The notes under the pieces are model-generated. The model saw nothing but the letters and a program-made list of their open reading frames with translations. It searched no databases and was not told the origin of the DNA. Both the position numbers and the translations under genes were made by a program. This document shows positions 20,310 to 31,900 of a stretch of 64,000 nucleotides of DNA, in pieces (the first letter of the stretch is position 1; each line of letters starts with the position of its first letter). The stretch is from Rhyacophila brunnea (taxonomy: Eukaryota > Arthropoda > Insecta > Trichoptera > Rhyacophilidae), in NCBI GenBank assembly GCA_022495005.1, contig JAGYXB010000096.1:682001-746000 (forward strand), in the 5' to 3' direction.

Positions 20310-20500
20310 TAATAAAATGCATATTTTTTTGTAGTACTTATTCCACTTTTAATCAATAAATTAGGACCGGTTTCGTCCGCCTCAGAGAGACATTTTTAAC
20401 TTCAGTTAAAAGTGGAATAAGTACTACAAAAAAAAAATTGCATTTTATTAAATTAAACAATACAGTGCAGTTCCACCATGAATTGACAGTTAACACAATG
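20310..20500. mobile_element. Palindromic MITE family I, both arms
   Basis: The left arm ATTTTTTTGTAGTACTTATT and CCACTTTTAATCAATAAATT is mirrored on the right by AAAAGTGGAATAAGTACTAC and AAATTGCATTTTATTAA, then TTCCACCATGAATTGACAGT. The centre is near 20395 and contains GACCGGTTTCGTCCGCCTCA. Confidence 0.7.
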
Positions 20501-20696
20501 AAAGAAAGTATTGGTATCAGATAGCCAATGAAGTGTCGCTAACGCAAATGTGCAGGTGAGACAAACTAGAAAGTGGCTCTGTACAATTTTTGCTCAAGAT
20601 GATTGAAACATTTTTTCTTGACACATTTTTTGGGGTTGATTTATATAGGTATATAAAACACAGTTCACTTTGTGTTGTTTATATACACCATATCAA

Positions 20697-20905
20697 GGTG
20701 AGGGGTGGAGGTAGGCTGTTAAGATTCAACATAAATAGTGCACACTAAACATTGTCAGTCATAATTATTTGTTTTTATGGAACTAAGAATACAATTTGCA
20801 GATGATACTGGTTAGTTTTTAAAATTCAATTAAGCCCTGCCCAACCAAACCATAATAGTTTAGGTATGCTATGGCGATCCAAAAAAGATAGTGCACACTA
20901 AACTT
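20697..20905 (+). mobile_element. Foldback MITE family F1, left arm
   Basis: It starts AGGTGAGGGGTGGAGGTAGG, with ACATAAATAGTGCACACTAA, GGAACTAAGAATACAATTTG and AATTCAATTAAGCCCTGC, and stops at a SINE A junction. A further F1 piece at 21011-21140 continues with the arm ending CCTACCTCCAGCCTTCGCCA, so the SINE probably interrupts the element or two fragments are juxtaposed. Confidence 0.6.
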
Positions 20906-21010
20906 ACGCCCGTGTTCGAATCCTTGGTCTGGGAAATACAGATATTGTTTTTCAATTTGTGTTTGTAGTCAGAGTATGGACCTAATAGGTTGAACAAGTG
21001 GTTAAAAAAA
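20906..21010 (+). repeat. SINE family A fragment
   Basis: CGTGTTCGAATCCTTGGTCT (B box), then AATACAGATATTGTTTTTCA and GTCAGAGTATGGACCTAATA follow the family A order. Its head and tail are truncated. It lies between two pieces of foldback MITE F1. Confidence 0.6.
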
Positions 21011-21149
21011 AAATTTAAATTTTGTCAGCCGTACGTATTTGTTTTCATTTAACAAAGAATACAAATTACAGAGTGTTAGTTAGTTTTTAAAATTCAATTA
21101 AACTCTGAGTAAACAGCCTACCTCCAGCCTTCGCCACTGTAGCACATAA

Positions 21150-22330
21150 TATATATAAAATAATATATTAACGATTTTTTTTTCATGTTAGGAGACAGTG
21201 GATATTGGAAAAAGACAACTCGTATAGAATATATCCATATGTAATTATTTTATTAGAAATAATTTGATTTAAAAGGTATCATGGTGCAATCCGAAAATAA
21301 ATACCCTAAAATACCCTTAAGATATAACATCGTCACCGCAATACTGCAGATATCTAGCAGTTTTGAGCATCACCGCCGCCGCACCTCAAGTTATAATGTT
21401 GTCGGTATCTAGGTAATGTGATTTATGCTGTTTTTGAAATTATTACTGTATGTTATGTAACTCACAAATCCCATTTTGGTCAAAAATCAGATTTTTATTG
21501 AGTACACTAATATTACCGAATATTATCCGAATCAATCCACAAAAAGCTTCTAAATCGTGTCAATACAATTGAAAAAAAAAACACCAGTAATTGTTTTTCG
21601 AACTTCTATTATACGAAATTTAGACGGTTTTATTATTTCCTGAAAAAAATATATGGTTTATGAGGGTTTACAAGATTAATCTACGATATGACACATTCAA
21701 AGAAAACTCAAAGAAAAAAACCTTTTATAGAAGTATGAAAAACATATAAAATTGAAGCAAAAAAAGATATCTGGTCTACTGATTAAGTTAGCTACAGGTG
21801 ACTTCGCATTGCAGTTTCAATTGAAGAGAATTTCACACTTCTATTACATATGACATTTATTTGCCAATTGGTAGGTTCGCCTTCAAACATGAAAACGTCT
21901 CGTAAAAAGATATTCCCTCGTCAATTTTATGTAGATAGCAAAAAACCTAATCATGTAAAATACTAAGAAAGATAAACAAAACAACATATTTAAAATTTAG
22001 CAGGCCGCCAGTTTGTTTTTGGGGCTGCCAACTGCAGAAAAAAATAATGAACTTATTACCAATAAAAACTGTCACTATAGGGGAATTAATTCAATTCAGT
22101 TTTACAGTATGTACTATGTTTAAAATTCAATTTCACTATAATATTCCCAATCTAGTATTGAAGTGACGATATGAATGCATTGTGGCCTACTTCAATAGAA
22201 ACAGCATTATGTATTTATCAATGATATTTTCTGAACTGTAACTGTAATAACTGCACTGAAATCAATAATTATACAATTTTTTCATTAGTGATCTAAAGAA
22301 TTCTTATGACTTCGAACCTGGCAGGAATTT
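21150..22330. other. No gene recognised
   Basis: AT-rich, only short ORFs. The stretch around 21745-21795 (AATTGAAGCAAAAAAAGATA then TCTGGTCTACTGATTAAG) recurs at about 53400-53450, so at least part is dispersed repeat. Confidence 0.45.
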
Positions 22331-22334
22331 CATT

Positions 22335-22530
22335 TGGCATCTACAAATCATTTTCCGCAATGAGAAGTACGATCCAACTCATAATGCAGGGGAAGGTATA
22401 GAGCAGCAGTAGCGTAGATTCTCTTGGCTACGTAACCTTCGTAAGTGGGTCAATATCCAAGGCGTTGGGATTTGATACGGCTGACACAAAATTGGGAGGT
22501 TTACTGCAAGTTAGTCGTCAACTTTCAATA
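22335..22530 (+). pseudogene. LINE ORF2 C-terminal relic, frameshifted
   Basis: In pieces across two frames the DNA reads RNEKY, then LIMQGKV, then RRFSWLRNLRKWVNIQ. That order matches the tail of many arthropod non-LTR ORF2 proteins (RNEKY..L..LI.QGK..G.R..GRRR.SWL.NLR.W). Frameshifts and stops make it non-functional. Confidence 0.5.
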
Positions 22531-23413
22531 AACAGACAGCACCAAAAGAAAAAGACAGATGATACTTGCATTTTTTTTCTATAAATCAAATTTAGCATTT
22601 TTATAAAGATTTGGCAAAACAATACGACTTTTTTATCAAGTGTTCTACGTCATGCGCTAAGGCTGTTACGTCACGTGCCCTTTATATGTTGACTTGCCAT
22701 AGCAGATACTCTATCTCTGGCACTATTGAAAGGAATTAAAAGCTTTCTTTTATGTTTCTCGTCCTCACAATACTTCTACATTCGAGATATGGTTTTCGTC
22801 TGCTTCCGCAAAAGTTTAGGCATTTTAATGTTAATAAAACTCCAACACACACTGAACTATGAGCACGGGGAAGTAAATGCAGGGGTGGGTTGTGACGTAA
22901 AAGACTTGATATAAAAGCCGGTGTGGGTCTTGGCCGCTTCCAACATTGCTCTCCACCATTTAATCTACCATGTTCTAGAACACAAATGAAACGTATAGGA
23001 ATTTTGGAGCTCCTTTCCTACTCCAATGGAGTCGTGGTCATCATGCGTTGTTAATTGCTTCGATAATGAATCATTCTGTGTCACATCCAGAGGAGTTGTT
23101 GAATTTGTATAAATTCCACATCAAGCTCATCACACACCAAGGCCCACTATAATAATCAGGCCGTGAAATGAAACTGTAAACTTCCTTTTAGCCTTGTATC
23201 ATTATGGTCGCGACAATACCTACTGCCGCTAGTAAATCCATGCACATGTAAACTGGCTGTAATTTTATTTTAATCATGTAGTACATTTTTTGATACCGAC
23301 AGTAATAGTAGTTTTGTCTGCTTAATGAGGGTAGGTACACAAATTTGAAATCTATAGTAAATTGTAAATGAATGCATACTCCAATCGTATCCAGAATTTG
23401 CTAGGACCAACCC

Positions 23414-24759
23414 AGTAGGGGAAGGGAGGGAGACATGATCCCCTGGGAGACTTGTTCACCCACCAAGAACTCGTTGTGTAAAAAAAATCTTTCAATATTG
23501 GTAACACTGGCTGCCCGCCATATACCATAGACGTCAGAATATATTCAGAGCTGTCGAAATCAATGGAGTAAAGAACACATCTGACCGAACTCTTTTTGAC
23601 AATTAGGCAAGTTTTTTCTAAATCTTTGGACTTCAATATCTACTTTTTACATAACGTTGAGTGATTGCTGTATTTATTCAGTCTATATGTATATATTGAA
23701 GATTTATTTGCTGTTAGTAGTTGTTTTAATTTCGTTTGTAGTTACCGTTTTAAATAAATAATTTTGATTTTACTGGTATTGGGGACACTTGATCACGTTT
23801 ACTATGGGACACTAGATCCCTAGGGATCACATCTCCCATAGTTAGTTTCTATAGGCTATTGGGGCAGAATATATGGCCAGGGAACATAAAGGGGACAAAG
23901 AAAATAGAATGGAAATCTGAAAAGCAAAAATAAGTTTAAAAACTAAGAAAAATTTGAAACAAATTCAAAATTCTTCAAGTTCATCGGAAGATGATGTTTC
24001 CGTTCCTCCATCGCCTGATTCTCTTTACAACCTTAGTGACAAGTCCTCGAAGCTGATTTTTTTTAACAGAGTGCGAATCAGACGGCGATGATGACTTTGA
24101 GCTTACGGTAGATGATTGGATAATTAATTGTCAACTTTATTTCACACAAAAAGAAGCTACATCGTTACGTTGGGCAGATTCAGCAACAGACAGCAAAGCG
24201 ATTTAAAGTGAAATTTGCCAGAAAATGTGACCACAAGACATTTAAATGGCCTGCAGTCGAAGACATAGGTGATGTAGCGAGATATCAGATTGCAAAGAAT
24301 CTACTTAAACCAATTTTGAAGTCTATGAGCAAGCGAGTTCATTTTTCCGCAAGTCTCTTCGCAATTTTAGTGTTGAATGATGTGCCTTGATTTAGGTAAT
24401 TATTAAAAGTATAAATTATTATGTAGAGTTTAAGGTAAATAAAATATTTTCTTTTAATAACTAGAGGTATTATTTATGATTATGACTATCATACATATGT
24501 GGGATCCCCCCTAATCAAATCTCCCATATGTAGTGATCAAGTCACCCTCATTGGGGGTGACTTGATCACTTTTCCCATGCCTGACAATTTGTTAAATATA
24601 TATTTTTTAAATCAGTTATCCACATTTTGTGAAATATAAACGAATACCTAGATAAATTTTGCAACTAATAGGTTATAAAGAATTACTACAATCACAGTAG
24701 GAGAAAAGTTATAACAACAAATATAAAATGGGGATCAAGTCTCCCTCCCTTCCCCTACT
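23414..24759 (+). mobile_element. Degraded DNA transposon with 30-bp inverted repeats
   Basis: The left end AGTAGGGGAAGGGAGGGAGA and the right end TCTCCCTCCCTTCCCCTACT are inverted copies, extended to about 30 bp with one mismatch (CATGATCCCC against an inverse CTTGATCCCC). Subterminal words of the type GGTGACTTGATCAC recur near 23785-23850 and 24500-24575. The interior carries a broken coding region (23930-24390). No clear target duplication is seen. The protein remnant hints at a Tigger/jerky-type (pogo group) element. Confidence 0.65.
23930..24390 (+). pseudogene. Transposase C-terminal remnant, probably Tigger/jerky-like
   Basis: Fragments such as SSSEDDVSVPPSPDS, then after frame breaks VGQIQQQTAKRFKVKFARK, FKWPAVEDIGDVARYQIAKN and so on to a stop. 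An acidic Ser-rich linker followed by a small VGQ..F.VKF.RK..F.WP domain is what I recall at the C-terminus of pogo-group transposase-derived proteins in insects; that identification is from memory and uncertain. At least two frame disruptions are present and the catalytic domain is missing. Confidence 0.4.
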
Positions 24760-25505
24760 TACTTAACCTAACCCACCATTAGTTGTAACAACGAAATAAA
24801 ATTATTAATAACCAAACACTTTATTAATAATAAAGAAAATTGTAGAATTGAATTCAGCGTGGTTATTACACTATTATAAAATGAATTTCAATAAATAGGT
24901 AGGTATGCAGTATGTGAAGCGGTGACTTGTCTTAGGCGCCATTGCGAAGCTAAAATTTAATATGTGGATAATATATACATTATGCAGTCATAAAATTAGG
25001 TGAACATAATAAAAATAAAATAATATTCTACCTTGGAAAACATTACAATTTTGTTTATAAAAATAAAAACATATTATCAATACAATGCATACAATTAATA
25101 AATGATTAATATATATTGTAAATATTAAAATTTAATTTATTATTGCAAGGGGTACAAATCAATTTTTACAATGCCTCCGTTTCTTTCTCCCTGATTTTCA
25201 TTGCAGGACTTTGAACCATTGAGATATTATGTATATGTGGCGTATATTTCCAAAAACCGATCTGATAAGTCTACAGTCAAAATCTAATAATAAAATGAGT
25301 GTCTGTGCGAACATACGCGACGGAAGTGATATTGTTTGTTTTGCTCTCCATTTTAGGTATCTTCAATATTGTCACTGTTAATGTACAGCACAAAATTCTC
25401 ATCATCACTGTAATTCATCCAATCTTCACTTCCACTAAGGTATTCAGCATACTCACAAAGGTACTGTCTTCATGACATATTTGAATAGGTAAAAGACAAT
25501 ATAGT
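24760..25505. other. No gene recognised; very AT-rich
   Basis: Only short ORFs; runs of A/T with no repeat terminus recognised. Confidence 0.5.
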
Positions 25506-25566
25506 GAAAGTTAGTAAAGGTGTAGGTAGGCTGTTAAGATCCGCCATAAATAATACAAATAATTTT

Positions 25567-25812
25567 TTTTTTTTTTCGACCATGTCCGATCCTAATAGGA
25601 TCATATGGGCCTCCACAGAGTAGAGGTTTGTATTAACAGATTTTGTTTTTTTACAAGAAATGGATGTCAGCCACTTGCTCAACCTATTCGGTCCATACCC
25701 TGATTCACACACAAATTGAAAAACAATATGTGTACTTGGCAGACCCAGGATTCGAACCTGGGACCCACGGCGTGATAGTCCAACACTTAAGCCGCGTGGC
25801 CACCATGGGTGT
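25567..25812 (-). repeat. tRNA-derived SINE, family A, full length
   Basis: On the minus strand it has a tRNA-like head with GTGGCCACGCGGCTTAAG and B box CAGGTTCGAATCCTGGGTCT, then TACACATATTGTTTTTCAA, a CAAAATCTGTTAATAC block, GGAGGCCCATATGATC and an A-rich end (the poly(T) at 25565-25577). Almost the same sequence is at 33829-34077, implying recent amplification. Confidence 0.8.
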
Positions 25813-26196
25813 TTTTTGTTAGTCATACGTATTTTGTTTTTGTTGAACTAAGACTACAATTATTTACAGATGGTGTTGGTTAGTTTTTAAAAATCAATTA
25901 AACCCTGCCTAAACCAAACCATAATAGTTTTGGTATATTTTGGGCGATACGACAAAATTGTCCACACTTTTTCATTCATAGTTATTTGTTTTCGTTGGAT
26001 TAAGGATACATATTACACATTTTTTTTTAAATTCATTAAGCCCTGTCTAAACCAAACTCTAATAGATAAAAAATATTATTCTATCAATAAAATATCCAAA
26101 GTTATGTATGATTTAATTGCATCATTTTAGATATTTTATAGATAGACGAGTATTTTTTTACTATTATCTACTATCGCTTGGTTTCGCACGGTTTAA

Positions 26197-27153
26197 CCCT
26201 TTTACTCCCACGGGGCCGATATTTCGGCCCACCATACCTATGCGAAAACTCCATCTGGGCCGATCCATCGGCCGAAAGTTTGGAACCAAATTTACGATTC
26301 ATTCCAAATTTTTTCCCGTCATATTTCGTTCATGTAGACGAAGCATTATATTCACTGTGTGTTGGGTGGTGACTAACATTTATTTTAGTGTCGGCATTGT
26401 TTATAATTATGCCATACCCTAATAACTCACAAGTCATAATTGCTCTGCTGTCGAACTTGAGACCAAAGAGGGTCATAAAAATAATAAAACATTATTTTTA
26501 TGACACATTTTAAATTCTGATATTTCTGTTAGTTGTTTTATGATTCATATATCACATTACAAAATGAAATTTGTAATTTTTGAACTAACAATGGATGCCA
26601 CTGTATTTTTGGTACGATGGTGAAAAAATACATGAATATAAATAATATTATAAATGATTTAGTGCTTTGAGACTTATACTTAATACTGTATCGAATTCTC
26701 TTGCGATTTCGTGAATTGAATAATATTCTTGAATACCTTGACACTATACGATTTTTTTTGATTACTTTATAAAAATTCTATTTCATAGAGAAATAATATG
26801 TTTATTTTTTTTTCTGTTACTACATAAGGATAGATTATATTATAAAATTTGATATATCAATTATAAATAAAAAATGTTGTCACACTTGTTTTGTTGTTCA
26901 AACATAGTTTTATCCGTTCATTTCTAAATAAATATTGATACATTATTTTTTTCTTTTGTTTTATTGATGTAAACTATCAATATTATTACTTATTATTGCT
27001 TTATACACCATTGAGAACACACAAAAAAAGTTTCAAATTTTTAAAACATGTGTAGAATTAGTTATTTAAAAAAAACTAAATCGACGATTTGTTGTCAAAA
27101 AACGCTTGGGATATTTCGCATATGCTAGGCTAAATCAGCTGGGAGTAAAAGAG
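26197..27153 (+). mobile_element. piggyBac-type MITE, copy 1
   Basis: It starts CCCTTTTACTCCCACGGGGC, ends CAGCTGGGAGTAAAAGAG, and is flanked by TTAA at 26193-26196 and 27154-27157. The outer 14 or so bases form the inverted repeat (CCCTTTTACTCCCA against CTCTTTTACTCCCA). TTAA duplication and CCC-type ends point to piggyBac. The 957-bp interior has no transposase; its ORFs are also open in copy 2 only because the two copies are very similar. Removing it restores GGTTTAATTGAATTTTAAAA of the host F1 MITE. Confidence 0.85.
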
Positions 27154-27732
27154 TTAATTGAATTTTAAAAACTAACCAACACCTTCTGTAAATTGTAGTC
27201 TTATTTCAATGAAAACAAATACGTATGACTGACAAAGTTTAATGTGCACTATATAGGGCGGATATTAACAGCTTACCTCCGGCCTTCGCCACTAGTATGT
27301 AATATGTATTACGGCGTGCCTTTGATGCTTCGAACGCATGATGTATTAGAGTTAAGTGTCAATTGGCGAATCTGTTTTGTTTTTGTTAAAATTTCCATGA
27401 GAGTCCAGTGACTTCAAATTAGAAATCAAAGCAATCCACCTCGTCCATATTCATCCACCGGAATTGTGTATCATTGATTGAATTGTTCTCGTTTGTCACG
27501 GCCTTGTAGTAGGCCCAGAACCTTGTAGTATTAGGCTCGCGTAATGTTAAAGCTAGTTATTTACATTTGAAACAGAAACACGTCGGAAATAGACGCCACA
27601 TATAGAAATACTTATAGCTAATATCGGATAGTTGTTATGCATACACAGTTTTTGACATTTCACATAATGCAATTGGGATGAGGCGTATTACAGCCAATGA
27701 AGTTTCATTTTGCTATTGTGCAGCAAAAAATA

Positions 27733-28145
27733 CACAGTAAAACCCTGATTTTACGTTTTTGAAGGAACTGACAAAAAACCTAAATAAAGAGAAACTTTCT
27801 CTTGAACTTGCAATGTTTTTCTTTGCTGAAACATTATTTGAATGGGTGTAAACAAGCAAATAAACGGATACAACCGCATTATGTAACCTTGATCTTGAGC
27901 AATAGAAACACATATGCGTTTGGAATTCATCTCAATGTATTGATTTGAATGTGTTCATATATGTAATATTAATACTATCGACGGGGTTACTTGACGGAAT
28001 TTGAATTCTAATGGATTTAAGTTTTGGAATAGTACAAAACTTAAATCCATTAGGTGTTCATATAAATTGAATTTGATTATTTCAGACGTAAATTGCGGGA
28101 AATAAAATTATAACAAATATCGTAAAATCGGGGTTTCACTCTATG
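27733..28145. mobile_element. MITE family E, with repeat C inside
   Basis: The left end ACAGTAAAACCCTGATTTTA and the right end TCGTAAAATCGGGGTTTCAC are inverted copies. The interior shares ACATTATTTGAA, AAACACATATGCGTTTGGAA and ATTTCAGACGTAAATTGC with the copy at 57845-58567. A small palindrome of family C (27972-28055) has inserted into it. Confidence 0.65.
27972..28055. repeat. Palindromic repeat family C, short form
   Basis: CTAATGGATTTAAGTTTTG and CAAAACTTAAATCCATTAG form a hairpin around GAATAGTA. The left flank TACTATCGACGGGGTTACTT matches that of the longer copy at 41008-41195, which has an additional stem in its middle. Confidence 0.65.
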
Positions 28146-28571
28146 TCCAAACCGACAGTGATCAATGCACGATTTCGGTGCATGCAGGCATCTGTCGTAG
28201 TGTTTTCTTTGCCAGCACCGTGCTCATCAAAAATCGGGGCACACATTGATTTCATTGGATGTTCAGTCCCAAAGACACCATAATGTGCGACCTTATACAT
28301 TTACGGAACGGCCAAAGTCAAAATAAGATATGAAAAGATGAATATAAATCATTTTGATTATCCGGATTTTAAATCTCTCATAATACATTCATCAGTCGTT
28401 TTAAAAATATTGAGAGATTAAATTTAATGAGGTGAACAATGGAGAAGTGAACACAACGCCAAACGAGGAACTTGTTTAACGAGGGGTCATAGATACTTAA
28501 CTGTAGTTATGAGAAAAACACAAACTGTTTTATTTAAAGAAAAAAACCCCAATTTTTTTAAAGGTTCACTT

Positions 28572-28737
28572 TCAGTGGTAAAATGGAATGGGGATCGATT
28601 CATCGAATCCAAAGTCAGAACCCTGGTTCCTGATATCAGTGATAAATTCTAATAGGGTTCCATTCTATCGATTCTAAAATTAGAACCCCGGTTCCGGAGA
28701 ACGGTTTCAGTGGTAATACTGAATGGGGTTCTGCAAG
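28572..28737 (+). repeat. About 2.5 imperfect tandem units of roughly 68 bp
   Basis: The pair TTCAGTGGTAAAATGGAATG / GTCAGAACCCTGGTTCC is followed by AATAGGGTTCCATTCTATCG / ATTAGAACCCCGGTTCC and then a partial TTCAGTGGTAATACTGAATG. Non-coding; just beyond the 3' end of GOSR1. Confidence 0.5.
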
Positions 28738-28913
28738 TTTTTTAGTAACCATGGCAAGACAAGTGTTGGCCACTTATCCTCATATTTCTTGTACTTATCT
28801 AATAGTTTATCAACCTCTGATTCATTGCAAGAGTCTATTTAGGTATTTTTGTAGATTATGTAACTTCTTCACTGCCCGCCTCAATATGTTTAATATAAAA
28901 AGAGGAAGAGTTT

Positions 28914-31900
28914 TCAGTGAAACGCGTACAGGAGTAACAGAAATGTGCAGACACCGACCACGCCTCCGATGATTAAGGAATCTCGCTTTTTCCTCGCCGT
29001 AATTCGATGGATGAGACTGTGGATGGCGGGGAACCTGTAACACAATTCATACATATGACAATCGAATCTATCACGGGACCCCGACCCCACGTTTAATGTG
29101 AAGTATCAGTAATTTTTTTACGACTGGGAATGTCTCAGGAGCAGTTACCCAACACTGAAGTCACCATGTACTCAATTGTGGTTTGACTGAGTTTATATAT
29201 TTTTGTTAAGATTGCCCATGTGAGAGAGGAGCATGTAGAGGCAAAGTGAAAAACTCTAATAAATTACAAAAGCTAATACAAAACTGCCGAACAACCTAAG
29301 TGAAGAGATCTTCAGTATGACGCCGCAAATTTTCTAAATGCAACAAAATTGGTGACCAGTTTGGACGGAGAGAGTATGTTTGTGGTAGCCCCAGGCTAGA
29401 CCGGGAAATAGCACCATTACCCTTTTCAATGCTAAACAACGATATATCGTTGTTCATAATGCCAGCCAGAAATGCTAACTAAGATCATTGTTGATGTCAC
29501 AATGCTTAGAATGATTTCACGTGAGACATTACTGCTCTTTTAAATGGATTATCAACATGACATTCTGTTTAGTGTCCAACATTACACTTTTCACAAATTG
29601 GATTTGCTTCTACTTTTAAATTAAGGGCGGACGTGCTCAGCGTGGGTCAAAATGGAGCTTTTTTCTATTTTCAAAGCATGATCCTGGACATACTTATTAT
29701 TAGTCTTACACTGAAGAAGTTGGTAACGTATACTCCTATACATATTGGGTTAATTAAGTAGTAAGACTTGAGAAAACTAGAGTTTTAAAACCTTTATCCA
29801 TAAAGATACTTTCGATATATTTACAATGCTTTAGTTACCTATTTGACATGTCGTTAAATCTAGTCTGTAGTCTTTTGAAGGAGTGACGCTGCGAAGCAAG
29901 GTGCTCTCTTGTCTCCATCGCTATGTTTATCTGCTCATCCACCAAGTGATGAGAACTGCCAACACAAAATTATCAGCATTATTTCAGCCGTGGAAAATTC
30001 CAGGTTTTTTTTATCATTTTGGTCAGGAATCGATAAAAAGAAAAATACACTGGTGTAACCAATTGAATTGGCTATAAATTAATAATGATCAAAATCCTAA
30101 AGGAGAAAAATCAATCTGCATTTTAACGACTGTCAATCATTTAAAATCCCTCGATAATTGCTACCATCTTTTAACCACAATCAAAGTGATATGTTGATTC
30201 ATAGTTTCCAAATATTAGTGTCAACATCATATACTTTTTACCATCTCCGACCCTTATATACCCATATCTGCATCCACAGAGTGTAGATTGTATTGACAAG
30301 ATTTTGTTTTTTACAAGATATGGACTTTAGCCAATTGCTCAACTTATTAGGTCTATATTCTGGGTCCAAACGCACATTGAAAAACAACGTGAATTTGCCA
30401 GACCTGAAATTCAAACAAATACAGGACCTATAACATTACAAGCCTGACGCAGAACCGCTAAAACCGTTAAAATTCATTAAATATTCTTTATGTATGACTG
30501 AATTAAGCTACCTACCAATCAGAGTACAAGAATTGATTAAAAAATTCTTTAATAGCAAATATTTACAAGGAGTTGGAAGCTTAATTAGTTAAAGCACTTG
30601 CCCGGCAAGCAAAAGATGTTTGTACAAATCTTTAGATTTTCATATACTATTTGCATTTCTGAAGCTTTTAAAAGTTATGTATTATGAATCTGTGTAAGCC
30701 TTCTATAGTGTAGGACACGATTTGTTCAAATTTTTTCGGTCAATATTTCGGACAAACATATTGCTGTCAGTGGCGATCAGTGGTTTCAAATTTTTTATCA
30801 TTCATAGTGCACTAAAAAAATGCAAGACAACTTCTTTTAACGCCCAAAGTGACACGTTCAGTGAAGAACAAATACCTTCAGAGTAATTCTTTAGAAAATT
30901 TTAGGGAGTGCAGTGCACTTGTATGGTATTAATATTATGAAGATGATTTTTTTTCCTGTTGGTGTACAATACGCTGCAATATTTTACCTATGCAAATGTG
31001 CACTCTCTTTGGTGTACTGGTCGCGGCGGGAGAGTCCACCGGAGGCAGCCTCAGCTCCTGACCCTCGCAGCAAATCTTCCCGCTCGCGTCGCGCTACCCA
31101 ATTTCCTTGTGTCTTCCTAAATTCCTGCTGGTAATCCTGCAACACAAATTAACGTTAAAGCTCTCCACTAGTCGCAAAAATTATACATAATCCCGCAGCG
31201 ATGCGACAGGGATTCTTGGCGGCACCGTGTGGTATCTAAATGCTCCAGCTAAGGGGCGGACAAGGGCAAAGAAGAAAGGAGAGAAGAACATGAAATGGGA
31301 TTGCAAAAATAACATGCAAATAGCAGGAAAACACAATTTCAGGGCATGTAAAATCGGGGGTTCCACTGTAATATACTACTACCACAATATGCAACATAAG
31401 ACCGCAACTTACTTGTAATATTTCTCTATGCCTCTGTCGTGTGTGTAACATCGCTGCTCCGCTTGCTGTTTGTTCCGCCATTTTGTCATTTACAGCCGCC
31501 AACTGTAAAAACCAAGCATTACAACATATTCCTGTAATGGACCATTGATATAAATTATATTGGGATTAAATTAAATGTTTACCAAACTAAAGTCTGCACC
31601 ACTTAGTACTAAACTGTACAAAAAAATGAATATAAAAAATACTTATGCCTCGAAGATAATAATATATATATTATGTAATATAGATCGAAAAACTAAATGT
31701 GTGTCACAAAAATAATAACAGTTCTATTTGTCACACTACTGCTGAAATAAAAATTTACTTTACTGCAATTATTGTGAAAATTTTGTAAAAAAAACTATCA
31801 TTATGTCAAATTATAATTTAGCTAGCATAAGTATAGAACCACACCCCGAAACGCTTTCGCACGCCCCTCCCTTTCTTGACATCCCGTGTCGCCATTTATT

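Larger units (their letters stand above)
25508..27294. mobile_element. Foldback MITE F1 interrupted by a SINE and a piggyBac MITE
   Basis: The left terminus GGTGTAGGTAGGCTGTTAAG is at about 25518 and the right terminus GCTTACCTCCGGCCTTCGCC at about 27270-27290. With the SINE (25567-25812) and the TTAA-flanked insert (26197-27153) taken out, the rest follows the F1 order: TTAGTCATACGTATT, ACTAAGACTACAAT, AATCAATTAAACCCTGCC, a central hairpin with ATAGATAGACGA, then AATTGAATTTTAAAAACTAA. Both insertions are therefore younger than the F1 copy. Confidence 0.75.

Noticed and set aside
26117..26422. 101-aa ORF, also found at 50517-50759 on the other strand
   Set aside because: Both lie at the same end of two copies of the piggyBac-type MITE. 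The similarity reflects the repeat, and the protein has no domain.
28572..28737. CRISPR-like or satellite array
   Set aside because: Only about 2.5 imperfect units without spacers of even length; a local tandem duplication in an animal genome.
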